DNA of 21,574 nt. It comes from a virus. The translations under genes were made by a program, and so were the position numbers. A model generated the notes under the pieces. It did not search any database and was not told the DNA's origin. It saw nothing but the letters and a program-made list of their open reading frames with translations. Of this stretch, positions 14,606-20,763 are shown piece by piece (position 1 is the first letter of the stretch; each line of letters starts with the position of its first letter). The DNA lies in the IMG/VR virus record IMGVR_UViG_3300044756_000013, positions 1-21,574 of that record. One strand, given 5' to 3'.

Positions 14606-16807
14606 ATGGCGGAAGAAACCACATCCACCGCGTCCGACCAGCAACTATCCCAGATCATCGCTCAACTGCTGGCGGGCAAGACGACGCAGCCCGCCGCCGA
14701 CCCCAATATCGGTCCCTCCACGATAGAAGGGCGCGGCCTGTTGTCGCGTGTCGGAGAGGCCCTTGGCGGCGGCGCTCAGTACGGCTCAACGCAAGAGCGT
14801 GAACAGGGCGGCCTGGCCGCCCTCGGCGCGATGGGCGCGCGGATGCTGCAAGGCTCCGACTGGTCCGTCATGCCACACTCTTTCGGATCGATCCTCGGCC
14901 AGGGTCTGGATGCCGCGCGCGGCAATCTCGGCCACACCCAGGCGGTCTCGGCGGCGCAACATTACGCGACGCAACAACTGGCGCATCAGCAGCAGGAAGA
15001 TCAGATCGCGCGACTGAAAGAGGCGCTGCCGTATCTGAAGCTGCAAGAAGACCGGGCCGCCGTGGCGCGGATGCGAGCGGCGGAGGGGACCAACACCAGC
15101 ATCGGCGCGGCGGGCGGGCCGCCAGACCCCAGTTCTCCCGCCGGGCAGGTCGCGACGCGCACCGCCGCGTTTTGGTCGAGCCAGGGCTACACACCGGAAC
15201 AGGTCGCCGGGATCATGGCCGGTGGCCCAGGCGCCGAGAGCAGTTTCGATCCCGGCGCCAAAGGCGACGGCGGCGACTCGCACGGACTCTACCAGCACCA
15301 GGGGCCACGCTGGGCGGAAATGGTCAAACGCTACGGTCCCAATCCGACCGAGGCGCAGCAGCATGAGTTCGCCGCCTGGGAGATATCTCCACAAGGCACG
15401 CACGCCGCCGTTGGCTCCGCGTTGAAACAGGCGAAGACGCCGCAAGAGGCGGCGGCGATATGGACCAAGGGGTTCGAGAGACCGAAGAACGCCGATGCCG
15501 CCGCCGCGGTGCGCGCGGGTGTCGCGGGCCGGTATCTGGGGTATGGCGCGGCGCCTCCAGGAAAGCGCGCCGACGCCACGCCAGAAGCCGGCACCGTCCA
15601 GGCAGCGGGTGATGCCGCGCCCACATCCGGTGTCACCCCGACTTTATCACCACAAGCGGCTGCCGCTTCCGCCGCTGATGTCGCCCAGATCGAGGCGGGT
15701 CGGGCCGAGGCCAGGACCAGCATGGCCGGAGGCCCAGGACAAGGGACCATGGTGGCGGGGCCGCCGGGAACAGTCCCGCCCGCGATGCCGCCCGCGCCAG
15801 AGTTCAAGATGCGGCCGCTGACGCCGACAGAGCAGGCGCAGACCAGCTACGCGCTCTCTCCCGATGTCGAGCGGACACTAAAAGTCATGTCGGCGGGGGC
15901 GCGTACGCCGGAGGACATGGTCAAGGTCCAGGACGCCCGGCGCGCCGCGCTGATGACACAGCGCGAGAAAGCCGACGCCGCGCGTCTGGCCATTGAAAAA
16001 GAAGCGCGTCAGGACTGGTTGAAGCAGAACAGCCCCGCGACGGATGCCCATCTCGCCGCCGCTGGCATGATGCGCGAACCCGGCGTGCAATACCTCGTGG
16101 ACAACGCCGGGAACATCACGACCAAGGCGATCCCGGTCGATCCACGCGCGCAGCAGGCGTCGACGGACGAGAACAAACGCTATCAGGAGAACTACGCCGG
16201 GCCTTACGACAAGATCCGCCCCGTGCATCAGCTGCTCGACCAGATGGAGGCTTTGGATAAGAAGATCAAATCCGACTCCTTTGGCGGCCGGGGGACTGTC
16301 GGATCGAACTTCGCCCAGAGCGTGCAGAAAACCCTGTCTGGCCTTGGTCTCGCCTCGGACGGCATCACCGATGCCACCGCCAACCAGGAGGCCTATAACG
16401 CTTTACACAACCAACTCGTTCTTAAACTGAAAGGACTGAGCGGCACCAGCCTCGGCAACATGTCGAATACCGATCTGGCGTTCCTGGATAATTCCGCTCC
16501 CGCCATGAACACGACACCGGAAGGGAGGATGCGAACCACCACCGCGATCCGCCAGATCCTGTCTTATCAAAGCAAACTCTATGACGCGGCGACGGATGTC
16601 ATTCACGATCCTTCCGGTGGATACACACTAAGAGACCTGAATAAACGCATCGCCGAGGTTCCTCCCGCCATTCCGACATTCCCCGGCAGGAATGCCTCGG
16701 CGGCGGATGCCAAAGCCTGGATGGAACACAACAAGCCCCGGCGCGGGACCGCCTACTACAATTCCAAGGGCGATCTGGCGATCTGGGGCGTGGACCCACT
16801 CGAATGA
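14606..16807 (+). CDS. Large virion protein with a phage lysozyme domain
   Basis: This 733-residue protein starts at ATG 14606. The N-terminal 160 residues are Ala/Gln-rich and helical. Residues 181-313 form a phage tail-type lysozyme domain (Phage_lysozyme2, PF18013): AFWSSQGYTPEQVAGIMAG, then AESSFDPGAKGDGGDSHGLY, EFAAWEI and WTKGFERP. E211 in AESSFDP is the candidate catalytic glutamate, and SHGLYQ is the usual following element. A Pro/Ala-rich linker (about 315-410) leads to helical regions, including DKIRPVHQLLDQMEALDKKI and TAIRQILSYQSKLYDAATDV, near the C-terminus. This combination is typical of ejected virion transglycosylases that open the peptidoglycan locally at infection. Its end overlaps the next start as ATGA (16804-16807). 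Confidence 0.8.
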   Translation: MAEETTSTASDQQLSQIIAQLLAGKTTQPAADPNIGPSTIEGRGLLSRVGEALGGGAQYGSTQEREQGGLAALGAMGARMLQGSDWSVMPHSFGSILGQGLDAARGNLGHTQAVSAAQHYATQQLAHQQQEDQIARLKEALPYLKLQEDRAAVARMRAAEGTNTSIGAAGGPPDPSSPAGQVATRTAAFWSSQGYTPEQVAGIMAGGPGAESSFDPGAKGDGGDSHGLYQHQGPRWAEMVKRYGPNPTEAQQHEFAAWEISPQGTHAAVGSALKQAKTPQEAAAIWTKGFERPKNADAAAAVRAGVAGRYLGYGAAPPGKRADATPEAGTVQAAGDAAPTSGVTPTLSPQAAAASAADVAQIEAGRAEARTSMAGGPGQGTMVAGPPGTVPPAMPPAPEFKMRPLTPTEQAQTSYALSPDVERTLKVMSAGARTPEDMVKVQDARRAALMTQREKADAARLAIEKEARQDWLKQNSPATDAHLAAAGMMREPGVQYLVDNAGNITTKAIPVDPRAQQASTDENKRYQENYAGPYDKIRPVHQLLDQMEALDKKIKSDSFGGRGTVGSNFAQSVQKTLSGLGLASDGITDATANQEAYNALHNQLVLKLKGLSGTSLGNMSNTDLAFLDNSAPAMNTTPEGRMRTTTAIRQILSYQSKLYDAATDVIHDPSGGYTLRDLNKRIAEVPPAIPTFPGRNASAADAKAWMEHNKPRRGTAYYNSKGDLAIWGVDPLE

Positions 16808-18546
16808 ACAGTGAAGAGTTCCGCGCCATCTACGGCCAGGACCCGGCGCCTGGCACGGTCTTCCCGGAAGACCAGCCGCGTCCCGCCCCCGCGCCGGGAT
16901 CGGGCGGCGGTGGCTCCGGCATGACGCCGGAAGAAGCCCGTGCGATCTACGGTGATCATCCCGCGCCCTCGTACGCCAGCCCATTGAAGGAGCCTTACCA
17001 GGGTGGCGGGCCGGTCGTACCGAACGCGCCAAAGTGGCGTGACCAAAGTGCTCTGGCGTTGGCGGAGAACGCCGCGATCCCGTTGAAGCTGCCCGATCTG
17101 CCAGGGCCGCTCGCGCGGATCAAGGACGCGGCGGTCGAAGGTTGGAACAGCTACAACCCGGAATCCCCGGCGGATGCCGAGATCAATCAGCGAACCGCGT
17201 ATGGGAAGTATCTGGTGCATCCGCTGGTTCAGGCCGCCAGCGTTCCCATTCGCGCGCTGGGTGCGCTGGGGCAAGGCCAGGGTCAGGCCGCGTATGAAGG
17301 TGGCAACGCCGTCGGCGGCCCGCGCCTGGGCCGTGACGCCTACATGCTCAATCAGGCGGTCACCGCGCTCCTGCCGCAGGGGCTGGCCGCCCGCGTCGGG
17401 ATGAAGCCAGACTTCACCCCCTCGACCCGTCCGTCCACCGTCATGGAGCGCATGGCGCCGCGACCGATCGAGGGGCAGACCAACCTTGGCCGGGCAATCG
17501 ACCTGCTGCGCCACGACACGGGGTGGGAGAAACCGGAGACGCCCGGCTATCTGCCGCCGGGGGTCAACCCCAACCAGCCAGGGTTCGTGCCGCCGGGGGC
17601 GGCGCTGCCGGTCACCGGGCCGCACCCGGCGGGCGTGCCCGACACGTTGCTTGGTAAAGCCCTGGAGCAACAGCGTCCGGCGCCAACCCCAACACCAGGA
17701 CCACCAGTGGCGCCGCCGGAGGCACTCGGGCCGGTGGAATACGCGAAGCAGATATCTTCCGGTTACTTCGATATCGCGCACAGAAACAACGCGACCTATT
17801 CACCTGAATACATGAACAAGGCATTCGATGTCGCCAAGGTCGTTCCAGGGCAGACTGAGCATGGAATAGTAACGGGCGGCCCGACCGCTGTGACGTCCCT
17901 GCTTGAGCGGTGGCAGGGCCTGCGGGACAAGCCCGCGACCCTACAGGGCGCGACGGAGATGGATCGCAGCCTCGCCGATCTGATCACTCAGGAATACGGC
18001 CCGAGGGGGATTTCCGGCGTTGGAAAACAACTCCAGGATATCCAACGTAATCTGCGCGACCATTTCGAGAACCCAGGCGCGGGGGACGTAACCGGCGGCA
18101 CCGCCGGTATCGAGGCGATGGCGCCCGCCCGCCGGGCGTGGTCCCAGGCGCTCAAGATGGACGATATCGTCCGGATGCAGGAGCGCGCCGACAGGACGCA
18201 GAACCCGACACAGTCCATCAAGACTCAGGCGAACACGCTGCTTTCCAGCCGCACCAAATCACGCGGCTGGTCTCCCGAGGAAAAAGCCGCGCTGGAACAT
18301 ATGGCCGAGCGAGGCACGACGGGAGATGCTCTGTACGGACTCGGTAGCCGCCTCCTGGGCAAGGCGGGCGCCGTCGTCGGTGCGTCGATAGGAGGCATCC
18401 CTGGGATGCTCGCCGGCTACACCATAGGGGAAGGTGGGTCAGCCCTTTCCAGAGCGGGAGCCAACCGCGCGGGAGCCAGACGGATTCAACAAATGTTGGA
18501 CACGCTGAAGCAGGGTCTTCCCCCGCCACCGCCAGGAACTCCCTAA
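16804..18546 (+). CDS. Large virion/ejection protein with glycine-rich membrane-like segment
   Basis: This 580-residue protein starts at ATG 16804 in an ATGA overlap. The N-terminus holds a duplicated element: EEFRAIYGQDPAPG (residues 4-17) and EEARAIYGDHPAPS (43-56), separated by a Pro/Gly linker. Residues 70-200 contain KDAAVEGWNSYNPESPADAE and a hydrophobic, Ala/Gly-rich stretch. The second half is mainly helical. Residues 517-546 form a glycine-rich hydrophobic segment (AGAVVGASIGGIPGMLAGYT) that could insert into a membrane, and the C-terminus is polyproline. It is the last plus-strand gene, and its TAA overlaps the stop of a minus-strand gene at 18543-18546. Position and composition suggest an internal or ejection protein. 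No catalytic motif is seen. Confidence 0.65.
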   Translation: MNSEEFRAIYGQDPAPGTVFPEDQPRPAPAPGSGGGGSGMTPEEARAIYGDHPAPSYASPLKEPYQGGGPVVPNAPKWRDQSALALAENAAIPLKLPDLPGPLARIKDAAVEGWNSYNPESPADAEINQRTAYGKYLVHPLVQAASVPIRALGALGQGQGQAAYEGGNAVGGPRLGRDAYMLNQAVTALLPQGLAARVGMKPDFTPSTRPSTVMERMAPRPIEGQTNLGRAIDLLRHDTGWEKPETPGYLPPGVNPNQPGFVPPGAALPVTGPHPAGVPDTLLGKALEQQRPAPTPTPGPPVAPPEALGPVEYAKQISSGYFDIAHRNNATYSPEYMNKAFDVAKVVPGQTEHGIVTGGPTAVTSLLERWQGLRDKPATLQGATEMDRSLADLITQEYGPRGISGVGKQLQDIQRNLRDHFENPGAGDVTGGTAGIEAMAPARRAWSQALKMDDIVRMQERADRTQNPTQSIKTQANTLLSSRTKSRGWSPEEKAALEHMAERGTTGDALYGLGSRLLGKAGAVVGASIGGIPGMLAGYTIGEGGSALSRAGANRAGARRIQQMLDTLKQGLPPPPPGTP

Positions 18547-18719
18547 CCGATCAACATCACCAGATATAGCAAGACGAATACCGCCGTGATCGGCAGCGCC
18601 ACCAGGAGCGCGAAGAAAGTCCGAACGGGATGCCCGCCTTCGGTCGCGGCGCCATGAATAATGCCGGCGCAGGCGAAGACGGCGAGCGTCATGAATCCAC
18701 CCACGATGCCGCCGATCAT
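18543..18719 (-). CDS. 58-residue membrane miniprotein, two predicted helices
   Basis: The start is ATG 18719, which overlaps the upstream TGA as ATGA (18719-18716). An upstream in-frame start at 18737 is possible but would overlap the previous gene. Residues about 4-24 (GIVGGFMTLAVFACAGIIHG) and 34-56 (TFFALLVALPITAVFVLLYL) form two hydrophobic helices with a short polar loop (ATEGGHPVR). The size and two-helix topology would fit a small holin or another inner-membrane protein. No endolysin gene is beside it, so the lysis role is only a possibility. Its TAG overlaps the stop of the convergent virion gene. Confidence 0.6.
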   Translation of the reverse strand: MIGGIVGGFMTLAVFACAGIIHGAATEGGHPVRTFFALLVALPITAVFVLLYLVMLIG

Positions 18720-18856
18720 AACGTCGCCACCAACCACAGAAACACACCGACCACGGCAGCGACAGCGGTGGCGTCGGTGGCCCAGCCCCAGGCGTCGCTC
18801 CAGAGCCGGGAGCGGCCGCGTCTGAAATGCCAGTGCCAGGCGAGGGAGTGGTTCAC
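18716..18856 (-). CDS. 46-residue Trp-rich membrane miniprotein
   Basis: GTG 18856 overlaps the preceding TGA as GTGA (18856-18853), and the TGA at 18718-18716 overlaps the next ATG. These two overlaps are the main support for this short gene. The product has a Trp/Arg/His-rich N-terminal half (HSLAWHWHFRRGRSRLW) and one predicted membrane helix at about residues 30-46 (TAVAAVVGVFLWLVATL). The charged N-terminus is probably cytoplasmic. With its two-helix neighbour it may form a small membrane-active pair. No family is recognised. Confidence 0.55.
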   Translation of the reverse strand: MNHSLAWHWHFRRGRSRLWSDAWGWATDATAVAAVVGVFLWLVATL

Positions 18857-19035
18857 GATCCCATCTCCGCGTTGAGCGTCTTCACAATCGCCGTTCCCGC
18901 CTTGAACTCCACTCCGTGCGCCAGGATCTCATCTGTGCATCCAGGTTCATGGCGGAGAATATCGTAAAGGCCGTCTTCGCTTTTGCCCGCTGTCCTGATG
19001 AGGCTGTAGCGGATCGTGGTTTCTGTCGTCTGCAT
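18853..19035 (-). CDS. 60-residue soluble protein, first gene of the minus-strand micro-operon
   Basis: The start is ATG 19035, chosen because it lies just after the terminator at 19056-19098 and has AAAAGG about 8 bases upstream. Longer in-frame starts up to 19221 would run back through the terminator and the PEP-CTERM gene. The product (TIRYSLIRTAGKSEDGLYDI, then ILRHEPGCTDEILAHG and FKAGTAIVKTLNAEMGS) looks like a small mixed alpha/beta protein with one Cys. It overlaps the next gene as GTGA. The family and function are unknown. The short spacing suggests that it is co-expressed with the two membrane miniproteins. Confidence 0.55.
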   Translation of the reverse strand: MQTTETTIRYSLIRTAGKSEDGLYDILRHEPGCTDEILAHGVEFKAGTAIVKTLNAEMGS

Positions 19036-19055
19036 CTGTTTGACCTTTTCACTGT

Positions 19056-19098
19056 TAAAAAGCCCCCCGGCCTCCCGTGCGATGGAAGAGGCCGAGGG
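19056..19098 (-). terminator. Intrinsic terminator after the PEP-CTERM genes
   Basis: Read on the minus strand, a GC-rich stem pairs GGCCTC (19093-19088) with GAGGCC (19074-19069). It can be extended by one more pair and, after a mismatch, by three G-C pairs. The stem is followed by a C and five T (19062-19057). It begins 9 bases beyond the stop of the PEP-CTERM gene and lies before the 60-residue gene. Confidence 0.75.
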
Positions 19099-19106
19099 TA
19101 GTATCG

Positions 19107-19757
19107 TCAGGCCCGGCGACGCCGCGCCGCCGCCAGACCAATCATTCCCATACCCAGCACCGCCAGTGAGGCGGGCTCCGGCACGTCCACATCGACCGGG
19201 TTGACCCCGCAACCGGGGCAATCACTGAACAACGTGCGCGCGATGGTGTAGTGCGACACCGCGTGCGTCGTTGATCCTCCAGGCAGGTCGAACGGCGGGT
19301 CCGTGAACGGGCTGGACCAAACGCCGTTGCTGAACAATTCATTGAACACGAACGCCGTCAGGTTGGTTTCATTGCCGTCCTTGAAGACAATCGCGTAGGC
19401 ATAGAGCGCGAAGTTCGCGTTGGCGATGGACCAGTTCCCGCTCAGCCGATCCCCGCCGGGAACAATCTGCGTCTGTCCGTTATCCAACCAGTTAACGCCA
19501 CCAAAGAAGCCAGCCGCGTTGATGTTGTTGATGCTGGCGACGTTGCTGTTGTTCTCTGGCGTGATGTACTGACATTTGCCCGAGACCGTGGCCGAGATCA
19601 GCCCCGTGCTGTCCTCGACCTTGGCGTTGGGCTCGGTGGTGAACCCTGGCTCGGGACACGTCACCAGGGCGGCGTGGACCGGAGCCGAGGGCAGGGTCGC
19701 CGAGACGAAAGCGCCCAGACCCCCGGCGAGCGCCGCGCGAAGGAGGAAACCGTTCAT
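19107..19757 (-). CDS. Secreted PEP-CTERM protein 1
   Basis: This 216-residue protein starts at ATG 19757, in an ATGA overlap with PEP-CTERM gene 2 and with GAGGGG 8 bases upstream. The in-frame GTG 19766 has no proper ribosome binding site. Residues 1-29 (MNGFLLRAALAGGLGAFVSA, ending in PVHA) are a signal peptide with likely cleavage after the HA. The mature part has Cys34, Cys62 and a C-x2-C pair at 180 and 183, and beta-rich Asn/Gly sequence. The C-terminus is a PEP-CTERM sorting tag: VPEPAS at 192-197, a hydrophobic helix and a final run of four Arg and Ala. In hosts with exosortase the tag directs cleavage and surface or matrix anchoring. The tag is unusual in phage. The function of the mature domain is unknown. 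Confidence 0.85.
   Translation of the reverse strand: MNGFLLRAALAGGLGAFVSATLPSAPVHAALVTCPEPGFTTEPNAKVEDSTGLISATVSGKCQYITPENNSNVASINNINAAGFFGGVNWLDNGQTQIVPGGDRLSGNWSIANANFALYAYAIVFKDGNETNLTAFVFNELFSNGVWSSPFTDPPFDLPGGSTTHAVSHYTIARTLFSDCPGCGVNPVDVDVPEPASLAVLGMGMIGLAAARRRRA
19153..19188. repeat. 36-base repeat encoding the PEP-CTERM tag, copy 1
   Basis: This segment codes for the VPEPASLAVLG core of PEP-CTERM protein 1. It matches the segment at 19824-19859 in 34 of 36 positions, both direct in orientation, while the rest of the two genes shows no clear similarity. Confidence 0.8.
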
Positions 19758-20482
19758 GCGGCGCACCCCTCGACCGTAGCGCGGCGGCGCCGGCGCGTCA
19801 GCCCCAGGCCCACCAGACCAGCGCCCAGCACCGCCAGCGAGGCGGGCTCGGGCACGTCCTCACGGGTCACGATCGCCTGGCTACGACCGACCAGTGAGCC
19901 GCCCGCCGTCAAAAACCCGGTGGTCCCCAGGCTCATGGAGTAAGCGCCGCCGCCGACGAACGGACCATTGAAGTCCTCATTGAAGCTGTCGGTATCGCCC
20001 GCCGCGGTCACCGCCAATGTGGCAAGCAGCGCACCGGGAAGGTCCGTTGGCGTGTCCGCGCCCTGATCGTTCAGCACGTCGCCCCAAAATGTCAGCGTCG
20101 CGGACGACCCGTTGGCGGTCTGGAACGTCCCCGATCCCGACGCCGAGAACGCCAGCACCGGACCCAAAAAATCGGTGCCGCCGATCGCCACCGTGATCGG
20201 CACCGTGCCGCCAGTCAAATTGTTGATCTGGAAGGTGGAGGTGTTGAGGCTGTTGACCGCGCCGATGACCTGGGTCTGGGCGCTGCCCAGGAACTGCACG
20301 CCACCGATGGTCTGATCGGCGATGGCGAGGATGCCAGGCGTGAGGTTGGTGTCGCATGCCGCCTGATCCTGACAGGCGAACAGCGTGCCGTTGATGTCGG
20401 CGCTGATCTGCAACACCGCCGATGCCGGCGAGGCGAGGCCGATGGCGCAAAGCGCCGTGGCCGCGTAAAGTAACTTTCTCAT
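19754..20482 (-). CDS. Secreted PEP-CTERM protein 2
   Basis: This 242-residue protein starts at ATG 20482 behind an excellent AAGGAGA site (20496-20490, 7-base spacer). Residues 1-22 (MRKLLYAATALCAIGLASPA then SA) form a clean signal peptide with cleavage after ASA. The mature part is beta-rich and low in charge, with Cys37 and Cys43 close together, and GTVPITVAIGGTDFLGPVL and SATLTFWGDVLNDQG segments as seen in many uncharacterised PEP-CTERM proteins. VPEPAS lies at 210-215, followed by a hydrophobic helix (216-229) and five Arg (230-234). Unusually, seven or eight further residues (ATVEGCAA) follow the Arg run, perhaps because the gene reads through to the ATGA overlap with the next one. 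It is likely exported and processed by a host exosortase. Confidence 0.87.
   Translation of the reverse strand: MRKLLYAATALCAIGLASPASAVLQISADINGTLFACQDQAACDTNLTPGILAIADQTIGGVQFLGSAQTQVIGAVNSLNTSTFQINNLTGGTVPITVAIGGTDFLGPVLAFSASGSGTFQTANGSSATLTFWGDVLNDQGADTPTDLPGALLATLAVTAAGDTDSFNEDFNGPFVGGGAYSMSLGTTGFLTAGGSLVGRSQAIVTREDVPEPASLAVLGAGLVGLGLTRRRRRATVEGCAA
19824..19859. repeat. 36-base repeat encoding the PEP-CTERM tag, copy 2
   Basis: This is the second copy of the tag-coding segment, in PEP-CTERM protein 2, with two mismatches to copy 1 at 19153-19188. Both substitutions are silent for the VPEPASLAVLG core. Confidence 0.8.
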
Positions 20483-20586
20483 GTTTAAGTCTCCTTGGTG
20501 TTCGATAAAGTTAAACAGTGTTTTCCGTCTCGTCCCGGCGAAACGTCACGAACACATTCTTGGGACGCAACATAAAACTCAATGAC
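20483..20586 (-). other. Gap upstream of the PEP-CTERM genes
   Basis: This 104-base non-coding gap is more AT-rich than its surroundings near the PEP-CTERM start (TGTTTAACTTTATCG on the minus strand). It contains the AAGGAGA site and a 6-base inverted repeat, CGTCCC 20531-20536 and GGGACG 20562-20567. A dedicated promoter for the PEP-CTERM genes would fit here, but no convincing -35/-10 pair is seen and no terminator follows the preceding gene. Confidence 0.4.
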
Positions 20587-20763
20587 TTATCGGTCGAAAG
20601 TCCAGCGTGGGGTTCGACCTGTAAAATCCGCCGACACCTTGTCGGGAGACAGCAACGCCGCCACGGCTTCGCGGAGTTGTTCGTTCTGGCGCGTCAGGTC
20701 GGCGACCGTTCGTTCCAGCTCCTCGATCTGGCGGCGCAGCGCGTTGATCAGATCCGGGACCAT
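20587..20763 (-). CDS. 58-residue coiled-coil protein after the DNA polymerase
   Basis: The start is ATG 20763, which overlaps the polymerase stop as TGATG. The in-frame start at 20826 would run inside the polymerase gene and is rejected. Residues 4-38 form a strong heptad pattern (LINALRRQIEELERTVADLT, continuing RQNEQLREAVAALL), so a dimeric or trimeric coiled coil is likely. The C-terminal 20 residues (SADFTGRTPRWTFDR) are polar. It may bind the polymerase or another replication protein, or be a small regulator. Only the coupling to the polymerase supports this. Confidence 0.6.
   Translation of the reverse strand: MVPDLINALRRQIEELERTVADLTRQNEQLREAVAALLSPDKVSADFTGRTPRWTFDR

Noticed and set aside
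16756-17781. 341-residue open frame on the minus strand
   Set aside because: It is an Arg-rich shadow of the ejection protein gene at 16804-18546, which has clear coupling to its neighbour.
18439-18747. 102-residue open frame on the minus strand
   Set aside because: It is out of frame with the coupled membrane miniproteins, overlaps the end of the virion gene and has an Arg-rich antisense-like composition.
19107-20482. An exosortase encoded next to the PEP-CTERM genes
   Set aside because: No multi-pass protein with exosortase features is in the window. The small membrane proteins at 18543-18856 are far too short.
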